The notes under the pieces: generated by a model
What the model was told of the DNA's origin: nothing
What the model saw: only the letters and a program-made list of their open reading frames with translations
The model's database searches: none
Program-made: the position numbers and the translations under genes
Shown: positions 26,235-35,032 of the stretch, piece by piece
Position numbering within the stretch: position 1 is the stretch's first letter
Layout: each line of letters starts with the position of its first letter
Assembly (NCBI GenBank): GCA_017550145.1
Contig: JAFZQG010000004.1
Span: forward strand, 434,001 to 498,000
Origin: Erysipelotrichaceae bacterium
GTDB taxonomy: Bacteria > Bacillota_I > Bacilli_A > Erysipelotrichales > Erysipelotrichaceae
Direction: 5' to 3'
Length of the DNA: 64,000 bases

Positions 26235-27608
26235 ATGGCGGAAATAAGACACACCGTTTACGAGGATTTAGACAGAATCGCTGAGATTTTTGATAGTGCC
26301 CGTAAAAGGATGAAAGAAGCCGGTAACCCCGATCAGTGGCGGGATGATCGCCCTTCGATGGATAAGATCGAGAAGGATATCGAAGACGACAATTCATATG
26401 TAGTGGTTGAAAACGATAAAGTCGTTGCGACTTTTGCCTTTGTGCCGGGTGTAGAAGAAACCTATCTTGAGATCGACGGAGCCTGGCTGGATGATGAACC
26501 TTACGGAACGATTCATCGCATTGCCTCAGACGGATCTATAAAAGGTATTTTTGATCTGGTCATGGATTTTGCGGAAGGTTTCGGTATTGATATCAGGATC
26601 GATACGCATAAGGATAATACGGCAATGCGGCATCTGATCGAGAAACACGGTTTTGTGTATTGCGGCATCATCATCGTCGATGATCTGACACCGCGTCTGG
26701 CTTTCCAGAAAAAGAAGAAGATCAGACAGAAAATCTTGGCAATTGTCGGACCGACCGCTGTCGGAAAGACTGCATTCGGAATAAGGTGTGCTTCGCAGTT
26801 TAACGGTGAAATAATATCCGGTGATTCGATTCAGATATACAGAGGTCTTGATATCGGTTCGGCCAAACCGGACAGCGAAGAACTATCACAGGCTGTTCAT
26901 CATCTGATCGACATTAAAGATCCTGATGATCATTACAGTGTCAAGGAGTTCCAGGAACTGTGCAGAGAAAAGATAAACGAAATCAGTGAAAAAGGGAAAC
27001 TGCCGATCATTGTTGGAGGAACCGGATTATATATCAAAGCTGCTCTGTACGACTATAAGTTTTTTGAAGAAGAAACGAAAGATGAACAGTATGAAGATCT
27101 CAGTAACGAAGAACTTTATCAGCTTCTGGAAACAAAGGATCCCAAGGCTTTGGAAAAGATCCATGTGAATAACCGTAAAAGACTGATCAGAGCTCTGAAT
27201 ATCTATGAGAAACACAATAAAGGTATTTCTGAAATCAAAGATGAGCAGGAACATAAACCGATCTATGACTGTCTGATTATCGGCCTGACGGCTGAAAGGC
27301 AGATCCTTTTTGAAAGAATCAATGAGAGAGTAGACAGGATGATCGAAAACGGTCTGATCGAAGAGATCGAAGGTTTATTGAATAAAGGAATCAGTTTTTC
27401 CGATCAGTCTATGCAGGGTATCGGCTATAAGGAGTTCAAAGCATATTTCGATAAAGATAAGAGTCTTGAGGAATGTATTGAGGATGTGAAGATCAATTCC
27501 CGGCATTTTGCGAAAAGACAGTATACCTTCTTCAATAATCAGCTCGATGTGAAGTGGTACGATGATAAGGATAAGGCTATCCAAGAGGTAAGAGAATGGT
27601 TGATCTGA
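26235..27608 (+). CDS. miaA: GNAT acetyltransferase-MiaA (tRNA dimethylallyltransferase) fusion
   Basis: 457 residues in one frame. Residues about 1-160 form a GNAT acetyltransferase: acetyl-CoA region YGTIHRIASDGSIKGIF, then IRIDTHKDNTAMRHLIEKHGF. Residues about 166-457 are a full-length MiaA with P-loop GPTAVGKT (172-179), GDSIQIYRGLDIGSAKP, GGTGLYIKA, NNRKRLIRAL and QGIGYKE. MiaA transfers dimethylallyl to N6 of A37 in tRNAs that read UNN codons. MiaA is normally free-standing at about 300 residues, so the N-terminal domain is extra. The TcdA gene overlaps its 3' end by 13 nt. Confidence 0.92.
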   Translation: MAEIRHTVYEDLDRIAEIFDSARKRMKEAGNPDQWRDDRPSMDKIEKDIEDDNSYVVVENDKVVATFAFVPGVEETYLEIDGAWLDDEPYGTIHRIASDGSIKGIFDLVMDFAEGFGIDIRIDTHKDNTAMRHLIEKHGFVYCGIIIVDDLTPRLAFQKKKKIRQKILAIVGPTAVGKTAFGIRCASQFNGEIISGDSIQIYRGLDIGSAKPDSEELSQAVHHLIDIKDPDDHYSVKEFQELCREKINEISEKGKLPIIVGGTGLYIKAALYDYKFFEEETKDEQYEDLSNEELYQLLETKDPKALEKIHVNNRKRLIRALNIYEKHNKGISEIKDEQEHKPIYDCLIIGLTAERQILFERINERVDRMIENGLIEEIEGLLNKGISFSDQSMQGIGYKEFKAYFDKDKSLEECIEDVKINSRHFAKRQYTFFNNQLDVKWYDDKDKAIQEVREWLI

Positions 27609-28297
27609 GCAGGATGGAATATCTGGTAGGAAAAGAAGCACTGGACAGATTTAGAGAGAAAAGCGTACTGGTCTGCGGTGTCGGCGGCGTCGGCTCTTTT
27701 GTGGCTGAAGCTTTATGCCGCAGCGGATTGGGTCAGATTACTTTACTTGATTATGATAAGGTAGAACCTTCCAATCTCAACCGTCAGCTGATGACAACCA
27801 AAGATAATATCGGAATGGTTAAAACTGAAGCCTTAAAGAAAAGACTGGAAGAAGTGAGCGATACGAAGGTCGAAACGAAAAACACTTTCATTGATGAAAA
27901 TTTCTCGTTGGATAAGAAATACGACTATGTCATAGACTGTATCGACACTCTGACATCCAAATTCATTCTGGTCAAATATTGTCATGAACACAATCTCCCG
28001 GTTATTTCTTCATTAGGTTCAGCCAGAAGACTCAAACCGGAAAAGATAACCTTGACGACACTGGATAAGACCAGAAACGATCCGTTGGCCAAAGCCTTCA
28101 GAAATCTTGTTAAAAAAGAAAATTACCGCAAGAAGATCGAAGTTGTCTATGTTGATACACCGGCGATCAGAAGCACTGTCGTCAAGGAAGGTAAGACCAA
28201 TAAAGAAAAATACCCGCTGGGATCCGGCATCTTTGTGGTGGGCAGCGTGGGTTTATATATAGCATCGATTGTCTTTGAAAGACTGATAAAGGAGTGA
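27596..28297 (+). CDS. tcdA: tRNA threonylcarbamoyladenosine dehydratase (TcdA/YgdL, ThiF/E1-like)
   Basis: 233 residues. An adenylate-binding Rossmann motif GVGGVGSFVAEALCRSG is followed by LLDYDKVEPSNLNRQL and DCIDTLTSKF, the E1-like pattern of TcdA. The SLGSARRLKPEKI segment and the C-terminal hydrophobic stretch GIFVVGSVGLYIASIVF also fit. TcdA cyclises t6A37 to ct6A37 in an ATP-dependent reaction. AGAGG before 27596 lies inside the miaA 3' end, so translation is coupled. Confidence 0.9.
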   Translation: MVDLSRMEYLVGKEALDRFREKSVLVCGVGGVGSFVAEALCRSGLGQITLLDYDKVEPSNLNRQLMTTKDNIGMVKTEALKKRLEEVSDTKVETKNTFIDENFSLDKKYDYVIDCIDTLTSKFILVKYCHEHNLPVISSLGSARRLKPEKITLTTLDKTRNDPLAKAFRNLVKKENYRKKIEVVYVDTPAIRSTVVKEGKTNKEKYPLGSGIFVVGSVGLYIASIVFERLIKE

Positions 28298-28299
28298 CT

Positions 28300-29991
28300 A
28301 TGAAATTTAGTGAATTTAAATATGAAAGACTTTCCTATGAAGATCTGAAGAAAGAGTATGAGGAAAAACTCTCAGCTCTTAAACAAAGTACGGATGAGGA
28401 ATCATTCATGAAGGCTTTTGATGAGATCAATGCCTTCAGAGGACATGTCTCATCCATGCAGACGCTGTGTTCGATCAGACACACGATCAATACGGCTGAT
28501 GAATTCTATGATAAAGAAAATGCGTATTGGGATCAGACGATGCCATTAATGCAGGTCTATGAAGTTGAACTGGCCAAGTTCATGTTAAGCAATCCTTATC
28601 GTGAGAAGCTGGATATTCCGGAATCATATTATCTGACCCTGGAGAATACCTTGAAGTCATTCTCACCGGAAATCATTACGGATCTGCAGGAAGAGAACCG
28701 TCTTTCTACCGAATACGGAAAACTCAAATCTTCAGCAAAAATCGAATTTGACGGTCAGATCTATAATCTGGCATCCATTACCCCGTTAATGAATGATGAT
28801 GACCGTGATATAAGAAAAAGAGCGACCATCGCTTATACCCGTTTCTTTGAAGAAAACGAAGAGAAGTTCGATGAGATCTATGATTCGTTAGTGAAAGTAA
28901 GAGACCGCATGGCTAAGAAACTGGGCTATGAGAACTATACTCCGTTAGGATATATCAGGATGAACCGTCTTGACTACAATGAAGAGATGGTCAGAAACTA
29001 CCGCAATCAGGTCATTGAAGATATCGTTCCGTTAACAGTTGAACTCAGAGAAAAACAGGCAAAGAGGATCGGTGTCGATAAACTTGAATCCTATGATCTG
29101 TCCTATAACTTCAAAACCGGTAATCCTAAACCGCATGGCAGTCTGGATGAACTAGTTCAAGCAGCTTTACAGATGTATACCGAAATGTCACCGGAGACCG
29201 CTGAGTTTTTTAAGATGATGGTCGATGGTGAACTCTTTGATCTGCCGACCCGTCCGAACAAGGAAATGGGTGGATACTGTACCGGTATCTATGACTACAA
29301 GGTTCCGTTTATCTTTGCGAATACAAACGGTACTTCGGGCGATGTGGATGTACTGACCCATGAAGCAGGACATGCCTTCCAGGCTTTCTGCTCTATAAGT
29401 AAAATCAGAATTCCGGATCTTTGCGTTCCGACTATGGAATCAGCGGAAATCGATTCAATGTCCATGGAATTCTTTGCGCATCCTTGGAGTCATCTCTTCT
29501 TCAAGGAAGAAGCGGAGAAGTACCATTACTTCCATATTTCCGAAGCTCTTAAGTTCTTGCCTTACGGCTGTCTGGTCGATCATTTCCAGCACGAAGTCTA
29601 CAACAATCCGGATATGACACCGGCTGAAAGAAAAGCCTGCTGGAGAAGACTGGAAAAAGTCTATAAACCGGATGTGGAATATGATGGTTTCCCATTACTG
29701 GAAAGAGGAGGATTCTTCTACCGTCAGGGTCATATCTTCCAGTCACCTTTCTATTACATTGATTACACATTGGCTCAGATCTGTGCACTGCAGTTCTTTG
29801 TCAGGACTCTGAACAAAGACGAGAACGCCTGGAAAGACTATGTCCATATCTGCGGATTAGGCGGAACCAAGACTTTCACTAAGATCGTCGAAGATGCGCA
29901 TCTGAAGGTTCCTTTTGAGGACGGCTGTCTCAAGGAAGTTTCAGTCCGAATGAAGGAAGAGTTAGATAAGATCGATGATTCGAAGTTCTGA
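28300..29991 (+). CDS. M3-family oligoendopeptidase (PepF-like)
   Basis: 563 residues. The zinc motif HEAGH (354-358) follows DVDVLT, and the third ligand Glu is in MESAEIDSMSMEFF. The N-terminal helical part matches the M3 oligoendopeptidases of Bacillota. It cleaves short peptides in the cytoplasm. AAAGGAG at 28288-28294 places the start at the ATG at 28300, not at the GTG at 28294. The frame of the upstream tcdA ends within the ribosome binding site, so the operon continues. Confidence 0.92.
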   Translation: MKFSEFKYERLSYEDLKKEYEEKLSALKQSTDEESFMKAFDEINAFRGHVSSMQTLCSIRHTINTADEFYDKENAYWDQTMPLMQVYEVELAKFMLSNPYREKLDIPESYYLTLENTLKSFSPEIITDLQEENRLSTEYGKLKSSAKIEFDGQIYNLASITPLMNDDDRDIRKRATIAYTRFFEENEEKFDEIYDSLVKVRDRMAKKLGYENYTPLGYIRMNRLDYNEEMVRNYRNQVIEDIVPLTVELREKQAKRIGVDKLESYDLSYNFKTGNPKPHGSLDELVQAALQMYTEMSPETAEFFKMMVDGELFDLPTRPNKEMGGYCTGIYDYKVPFIFANTNGTSGDVDVLTHEAGHAFQAFCSISKIRIPDLCVPTMESAEIDSMSMEFFAHPWSHLFFKEEAEKYHYFHISEALKFLPYGCLVDHFQHEVYNNPDMTPAERKACWRRLEKVYKPDVEYDGFPLLERGGFFYRQGHIFQSPFYYIDYTLAQICALQFFVRTLNKDENAWKDYVHICGLGGTKTFTKIVEDAHLKVPFEDGCLKEVSVRMKEELDKIDDSKF

Positions 29992-30016
29992 TTATAATTA
30001 ATTTGAGGAAACAGCG

Positions 30017-31675
30017 ATGAAAAATATTGCGAAAATAACAAATCTGAATAACAGAGAAATCGAATTTGAAGATGGCGTAAAGATCGAAGATCTGCTTAAA
30101 CAGGTTAAGGACGAACTTCCTTATCCGATCTATCTGGCCAAACTGGATAACGCCTATCGTGCCTTGACCCATATCACCGAACACAGCTGCAACATCGAAT
30201 TCCTCGATCTTCGCAATCAGGAAGCCTGGCTGGTCTATCAGAACTCTCTGATCCTGATCTTTATCAAGGCTGTTCATGATGTGCTGGGCAAGAAGGTGCT
30301 GGTAACTGTAAATAACGCTCTCAATAAAGGTCTTTTTATCACATCCAACCATAAGTTCTCCAATGATGATGTAGCAGTGGTATTAAAGAGAATGAGAGAG
30401 ATCGTCGATGCGGATCTGCCTATCATCAAGGAACACCTGACCAAGGAAGGTGCCAGAAAACTGGCCCGTAAACAGAAACTTACCGAAGCCGGTAAGCTTC
30501 TTGAAAGCATCACCAATATCGATGATATCGAAATCTATTCCCTGGATGATGAATTACAGATCTTCTATAACCTGCTTGTACCATCGACCGGTTATGTGCA
30601 GCTTTTTGATCTGTATATCTACCGTAACGGATTGATCCTAAAATATCCGCATCCGAACAATCCTAACGAGATCCCTCCATATGAGGAACAGGAGATGATG
30701 TATAATGCCTTTTCCGAAGCGACCAAATGGGGTCAGCTGATGAATGTTAACTTCGTGTGTGACCTCAACGAAAGGATCATCAACGACAATGTTACGGATA
30801 TGATCCTGATGCAGGAAGCACTGCATGAAAAAACGATCAGTAATATCGCCGACATGATCAAAGAGAAACATGCCCGAGTTGTGCTGATTTGCGGACCGAG
30901 TTCTTCGGGCAAGACGACTTTTGCGAAACGTCTGTGTATTCAGTTGCATGTCAACGGCTTTAAGACTTTGTACATGGGCACTGATGACTACTACAAGGAA
31001 TATGATGAGAGAGTCTATGATGAAAACGGTGAAGTCGATCTCGAAAGCATCAGGGCCATCGATACCGATCTGTTTATGAAACACATCAGTGAATTGCTTG
31101 AAGGCAAGGAAGTAGACCTGCCGCGTTATGATTTTTCAATTCCGGGCAAGGTCTTCGGTGAAAGACTCACCAAGATCGAAAAGAATCAGCTGATCGTCAT
31201 CGAAGGTATCCATGCGATGAACGATGAAATGACCGCCAATATTCCGGATGAAGATAAGTTCAAGATCTATATCTCACCATTTACTCCGATCTCCATCGAC
31301 CATCACAACCGTATCTCAACGACTGATGCGCGTATGCTCAGAAGACTGGTCAGAGACTACAAGTTCAGAAGCTCTCCAGCTCAGCGTACGATCAACATGT
31401 GGCCGAAGGTCAGAACCTCGGAAGACGCGAATATCTTCCCGTATAGTTCCAAGGCTGATGTCTTCTTCAATTCCAACTGTATCTATGAGTATGCCGTACT
31501 GAAGAAGTATGCGGAACCATTATTAAAACGTATTCGACGTGATGAACCGGAATATGGCGAAGCCCAGAGAATGCTGAACTTCCTTAAATATTTCGATCCA
31601 ATCTATGATGAAGAAGCAATCCCGAATAATTCGATCATCAGAGAATTCATCGGCGGATCGGTAGTCCTTAAATAA
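30017..31675 (+). CDS. Nucleoside (uridine) kinase with N-terminal TGS/ThrRS-like region
   Basis: 552 residues. Residues 1-60 look like a TGS domain and about 60-190 like the threonyl-tRNA synthetase second domain (NKGLFITSNHKFSNDDV). The C-terminal kinase starts at P-loop GPSSSGKTT near residue 293, with DDYYKEYDE and PRYDFSIPGKV typical of uridine kinases. It would phosphorylate uridine/cytidine. This architecture is known in Bacillota and Bacteroidota. It is the last gene of the miaA operon and ends at the hairpin at 31681. Confidence 0.85.
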   Translation: MKNIAKITNLNNREIEFEDGVKIEDLLKQVKDELPYPIYLAKLDNAYRALTHITEHSCNIEFLDLRNQEAWLVYQNSLILIFIKAVHDVLGKKVLVTVNNALNKGLFITSNHKFSNDDVAVVLKRMREIVDADLPIIKEHLTKEGARKLARKQKLTEAGKLLESITNIDDIEIYSLDDELQIFYNLLVPSTGYVQLFDLYIYRNGLILKYPHPNNPNEIPPYEEQEMMYNAFSEATKWGQLMNVNFVCDLNERIINDNVTDMILMQEALHEKTISNIADMIKEKHARVVLICGPSSSGKTTFAKRLCIQLHVNGFKTLYMGTDDYYKEYDERVYDENGEVDLESIRAIDTDLFMKHISELLEGKEVDLPRYDFSIPGKVFGERLTKIEKNQLIVIEGIHAMNDEMTANIPDEDKFKIYISPFTPISIDHHNRISTTDARMLRRLVRDYKFRSSPAQRTINMWPKVRTSEDANIFPYSSKADVFFNSNCIYEYAVLKKYAEPLLKRIRRDEPEYGEAQRMLNFLKYFDPIYDEEAIPNNSIIREFIGGSVVLK

Positions 31676-31680
31676 TATGA

Positions 31681-31701
31681 AAAGCCCTCACGGGCTTTTT
31701 A
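31681..31701. terminator. Bidirectional hairpin terminator
   Basis: AAAAGCCC pairs with GGGCTTTT around a TCAC loop, between the nucleoside kinase (+) and the iron regulator (-). Confidence 0.85.
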
Positions 31702-32058
31702 CTTTATATGACTTTTGATTACTTCGAAGGTCTCATCGGAAATGACATGTTCGATCCGGCAGGCATCTTCTTCGGCCGTTTCGGGAGAAACACCGATCTT
31801 GATGAAACCGGCCGTCAGGATCTTATGACGTTCATAGATCTTTTCCGCGATCTTTTTCCCTTTTTCTTTTAAGGTAATATAACCGTTCTCATCAATGTCG
31901 ATATAACCGTCATTCTTCAGGTTCTTCATAGCTCTGGATACGGACGGTTTGGAAAAATTCATCTTCTTGCAGATATCGATAGAACGCACATTTTCCATCT
32001 CCTGAGACAGGACATGGATGGTTTCCAGATACATTTCCGCTGATTCGAATATGTTCAT
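31699..32058 (-). CDS. DtxR/IdeR-type iron-dependent repressor
   Basis: 119 residues: winged helix (RSIDICKKMNFSKPSVSRAMKNLK) plus metal-binding dimerisation domain, without an SH3 domain. Met in EMYLETIH occupies the position of DtxR Met10 (Asp8 in MntR), and CRIEH matches DtxR Cys102-Glu105-His106. This ligand set points to Fe(II) rather than Mn(II). It is divergent from the feo operon, whose promoter carries two 18-bp palindromes that are its probable operators. It should repress iron uptake when iron is plentiful. Confidence 0.9.
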   Translation of the reverse strand: MNIFESAEMYLETIHVLSQEMENVRSIDICKKMNFSKPSVSRAMKNLKNDGYIDIDENGYITLKEKGKKIAEKIYERHKILTAGFIKIGVSPETAEEDACRIEHVISDETFEVIKSHIK

Positions 32059-32086
32059 ACATTAATAATATAATCTCAATAAATCA

Positions 32087-32115
32087 TTGACAAGTTAGCA
32101 ATAACTAACTAGAAT
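32087..32115 (+). promoter_or_regulatory. feo operon promoter
   Basis: TTGACA (32087-32092), a 17-nt spacer and TAGAAT (32110-32115). The spacer is entirely filled by the first operator palindrome, so bound repressor would exclude RNA polymerase. Confidence 0.8.
32093..32110. promoter_or_regulatory. Iron-repressor operator 1
   Basis: AGTTAG-CAATAA-CTAACT, an 18-bp inverted repeat between the -35 and -10 boxes of the feo promoter. Confidence 0.65.
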
Positions 32116-32123
32116 GATTATAG

Positions 32124-32141
32124 AGTTAGCACTAGCTAACT
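32124..32141. promoter_or_regulatory. Iron-repressor operator 2
   Basis: AGTTAGC-ACTA-GCTAACT, an 18-bp inverted repeat just downstream of the predicted transcription start, centred 31 bp from operator 1 (about three helical turns), so two repressor dimers could bind on one face. Confidence 0.65.
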
Positions 32142-32152
32142 ATGGAGGGCTT

Positions 32153-32368
32153 ATGATACCACTTACTTATGCAGACATTAATGAACAGAATGTGATCGGC
32201 AAGATCAGCGGAAAACAGGAAATCAGAAAACATCTCGAGGATATGGGCTTTGTAACAGGTTCGATCGTTACGGTTGTTTCTTCGATCAACGGCAATCTGA
32301 TCGTCAATGTCAAAGATACGAAAGTGGCGATCGATAAAGAGCTGGCCGCCAGAATCCTTATTCAGTAA
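32153..32368 (+). CDS. feoA: FeoA domain protein (first copy)
   Basis: 71 residues, an SH3-like FeoA domain (KISGKQEIRKHLEDMGFVTGS, then TVVSSINGNLIVNVKDTKVAID). GGAGGG at 32144-32149 fixes the start at 32153, although the frame opens at 32114 inside operator 2. FeoA proteins associate with FeoB on the cytoplasmic side and are needed for Fe(II) uptake. It is followed by a second feoA, a common duplication. Confidence 0.9.
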   Translation: MIPLTYADINEQNVIGKISGKQEIRKHLEDMGFVTGSIVTVVSSINGNLIVNVKDTKVAIDKELAARILIQ

Positions 32369-32381
32369 AAGGGGGAAGAAG

Positions 32382-32603
32382 ATGAAAACATTAAAAGAAG
32401 TAGAAATCGGAAAGACGTGTACCGTGAAGAAACTTCATGGTGAAGGTGCAGTTAAACGCCGCATTATGGACATGGGCGTAACTAAAGGGGTAGAGATCTA
32501 TGTCCGTAAAGTCGCACCATTAGGGGATCCGCTTGAAGTAACGGTCCGCGGTTATGAACTTTCAATCAGAAAAGCTGATGCGGCAATGATCGAAGTCGAA
32601 TAG
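32382..32603 (+). CDS. feoA: FeoA domain protein (second copy)
   Basis: 73 residues: MKTLKEVEIGKTCTVKKL, RRIMDMGVTKGVEIYVRKVAPLGDPLEVTVRGYELSIR, the canonical FeoA pattern and closer to the consensus than the first copy. A GGGGGAAG site precedes the ATG. It lies between the first feoA and feoB, with 11 nt to the feoB start. Confidence 0.93.
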   Translation: MKTLKEVEIGKTCTVKKLHGEGAVKRRIMDMGVTKGVEIYVRKVAPLGDPLEVTVRGYELSIRKADAAMIEVE

Positions 32604-32614
32604 GGGGTATAAAG

Positions 32615-34774
32615 ATGAGTTACAGAATAGCATTAGCCGGTAATCCAAACAGCGGAAAGACAACGCTGTTCAATGCACTTACCGGATCAAATCAGTATGT
32701 CGGAAACTGGCCGGGTGTAACGGTTGAAAAAAAAGAAGGAAAACTCAAAGGTTATGAAGACGTGACGATCACTGACCTTCCGGGTATCTATTCGCTTTCG
32801 CCTTATACACTGGAAGAAGTCGTTGCCAGAGAATATCTGATTCAGGAAAGACCAGATGCGATCCTGAATATCGTCGATGGAACAAACCTGGAAAGAAACC
32901 TTTATCTGACCACGCAGCTGACTGAACTGGGCATTCCGGTTGTTGTGGCAATAAATATGATGGACATCGTTGAGAAAAACGGTGATACGATCGATCTTGA
33001 TGTCCTGTCAAAAGAAATGGGTGTGAAGTTTGTTTCCATCAGTGCTTTGAAAGGTACGAATATTGATGAAGCTGCCAAAGCAGCAGTCGAGGCAGCTAAA
33101 AACGGCAGAACCATTCCTTTACATACTTTCAGCGGATCTGTCGAACATGCTCTGGCACATATCGAAGAAGCAACCGTTCATTCACTCAGTGAAGATCAGC
33201 AGCGCTGGTATGCGATCAAACTGTTTGAAAGAGATGCCAAGGTCATGGAGACTCTGAAACTTGATCAGAAGACACTTGAGCATATCAATAAAGATATCGA
33301 AATGGTAGAAAAGGAAATGGATGATGATGCGGAAAGTATCATTACCAATGAAAGATATATCTATATCGGAAACCTGTTGAAAGGCATCTACCGCAAGAAA
33401 GCATCCGGTCAGATGAATATCTCTGATAAGATCGACAGAATCGTAACCAACAGAATTCTCGGTTTACCGATCTTCTTTGCGATCATGTTCGGAGTTTACT
33501 GGCTGGCAATGGGACCTTTCGGTTCCTTCCTGACCGACTGGACAAACGATGTATTCGGCGGCTGGCTGACAGATGGTGCAGCTTCCATCATGGAAAGCAT
33601 GAATGTTGCACCTTGGCTGGTATCGCTTGTATCTGACGGTATTGTCGGCGGCGTCGGTGCGGTTCTGGGCTTTGTACCGCAGATGCTTGTATTGTTCTTC
33701 CTATTATGTATTCTGGAAGATGTAGGATATATGGCTCGTGTGGCCTTTGTCATGGACAGAATCTTCCGTAAGTTTGGATTATCCGGTAAATCATTCATTC
33801 CGATGCTGATCGGCTCGGGCTGCGGAGTTCCGGCTGTCATGGCAACCAGAACGATCGAAAATGAACGTGACCGCCGAATGACGATTATGACGACCTGCTT
33901 TATTCCTTGCGGTGCCAAACTGCCGATCATTGCACTGATTGCCGGTGCGATCTTCAATAAAGCCTGGTGGGTATCAGCTTCGGCTTACTTCATAGGTGTC
34001 GCGGCGATTATCATTTCCGGTATCATCTTAAAGAAAACAAAACTCTTTGCAGGTGAACCTGCTCCGTTCGTCATGGAACTTCCGGCTTACCATGTACCTT
34101 CCTTAAGCAACGTCTTAAGAGGAACCTGGGAAAGAGGCTGGAGCTTCATCAAACGTGCCGGTACGGTCATCGTCTTATCTTCAGTCGTTATCTGGTGTCT
34201 GAATTCTCTGTCCTTTGAAGGTGGCTTACATTATCTGGGAGAAGATGGCGAAGGAGCAAGTATTCTGGAGAATATCGGCAGTCTCTTTGCCTGGATCTTT
34301 GCACCTTTAGGTTTCGGTACCTGGCAGGCAACTGTTGCTACCTTCTTAGGCCTGGTAGCCAAGGAAGATGTCGTCGGTACGATCGGTACACTTATTTCCA
34401 TGGAAGATTTACCGGATCTCGTTGAAGAAGGTGAAGATATCATGGGTGTCCTTAATGTCTTCTTTAACGGTTCCTCTGTAGCAGCTTATGCCTTCATGGT
34501 ATTCAATCTGCTTTGTGCACCGTGTTTTGCAGCCATGGGTGCCATCAAACGTGAAATGAACAACGCCAAATGGACAGTAATCGCCATCGGTTACATGTGT
34601 GTATTCGCCTATGCCGTAGCTCTATGTATCTATCAGTTTGGTTCAGCCTTCAACGGCGAAATTCATTATGTCGGTCTGATAGCTGCAAGTGCAGTTATTG
34701 TCTATGCGGTATACATGCTGTTTAAACCGTACAAGGAAGCAGAAGTTCTGACAAAAGAAGTAAAAATCAATTAG
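32615..34774 (+). CDS. feoB: Ferrous iron transporter FeoB
   Basis: 719 residues. The N-terminal G domain has G1 GNPNSGKTT (residues 9-17), G2 region YVGNWPGVTVEKKEG, G3 DLPG and G4 NMMD. A helical insertion domain follows to about 270, then about eight membrane helices with two Gate motifs (IPMLIGSGCGVPAVMATRT; FIPCGAKLPIIAL). It imports Fe(II) across the inner membrane. Co-transcribed with the two feoA genes and the Cys-rich peptide, under the palindromic operators. Confidence 0.97.
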   Translation: MSYRIALAGNPNSGKTTLFNALTGSNQYVGNWPGVTVEKKEGKLKGYEDVTITDLPGIYSLSPYTLEEVVAREYLIQERPDAILNIVDGTNLERNLYLTTQLTELGIPVVVAINMMDIVEKNGDTIDLDVLSKEMGVKFVSISALKGTNIDEAAKAAVEAAKNGRTIPLHTFSGSVEHALAHIEEATVHSLSEDQQRWYAIKLFERDAKVMETLKLDQKTLEHINKDIEMVEKEMDDDAESIITNERYIYIGNLLKGIYRKKASGQMNISDKIDRIVTNRILGLPIFFAIMFGVYWLAMGPFGSFLTDWTNDVFGGWLTDGAASIMESMNVAPWLVSLVSDGIVGGVGAVLGFVPQMLVLFFLLCILEDVGYMARVAFVMDRIFRKFGLSGKSFIPMLIGSGCGVPAVMATRTIENERDRRMTIMTTCFIPCGAKLPIIALIAGAIFNKAWWVSASAYFIGVAAIIISGIILKKTKLFAGEPAPFVMELPAYHVPSLSNVLRGTWERGWSFIKRAGTVIVLSSVVIWCLNSLSFEGGLHYLGEDGEGASILENIGSLFAWIFAPLGFGTWQATVATFLGLVAKEDVVGTIGTLISMEDLPDLVEEGEDIMGVLNVFFNGSSVAAYAFMVFNLLCAPCFAAMGAIKREMNNAKWTVIAIGYMCVFAYAVALCIYQFGSAFNGEIHYVGLIAASAVIVYAVYMLFKPYKEAEVLTKEVKIN

Positions 34775-34784
34775 GAGGTTCTTT

Positions 34785-34982
34785 ATGGACTGGTTACAAG
34801 CGAATCTCAGCAATATCATCGTTATATCAGCTGTTGGCGCAATATTGTATTTATGTATCAGAACACTGCTGAATGATAAGAAAAAAGGCAAACCATCATG
34901 CGCATGCGGCGGAAACTGTTCTTCCTGTGCAATGTGCTGTCATGCGCTTGATCTGAGGAAAATTGCCGGACAAAGGGAGTAG
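34785..34982 (+). CDS. FeoB-associated Cys-rich membrane protein
   Basis: 65 residues: a single membrane helix (about residues 8-28), then a short cytoplasmic tail with six cysteines (SCACGGNCSSCAMCC). This is the small partner commonly found after feoB in Bacillota. AGGAGG precedes the ATG by about 8 nt. The Cys cluster may bind Fe(II) or an Fe-S cluster; its role is not settled. Confidence 0.88.
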   Translation: MDWLQANLSNIIVISAVGAILYLCIRTLLNDKKKGKPSCACGGNCSSCAMCCHALDLRKIAGQRE

Positions 34983-34997
34983 AAATACTCCCTTTAT
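34972..34997 (+). terminator. Hairpin after the feo operon
   Basis: AAAGGGAGTA pairs with TACTCCCTTT around a GAAA tetraloop. It overlaps the end of the last feo gene and has only a short T run, so termination may be partial. Confidence 0.6.
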
Positions 34998-35018
34998 GCT
35001 GGATAAAGATGAAAAATA

Positions 35019-35032
35019 GTACTAAACAGTAC
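35019..35032. promoter_or_regulatory. Small inverted repeat upstream of the regulator at 35170
   Basis: GTACT-AAAC-AGTAC, with a further AGTAC-like half site near 35092. It may be an operator for the truncated DtxR-like protein that follows. Otherwise the 187 nt before that gene hold nothing recognisable. Confidence 0.3.

Noticed and set aside
30017-30600. TGS/ThrRS-like region of the nucleoside kinase as a novel fusion
   Set aside because: This architecture is a known uridine-kinase-like family in Bacillota and other phyla, so it is not treated as new.
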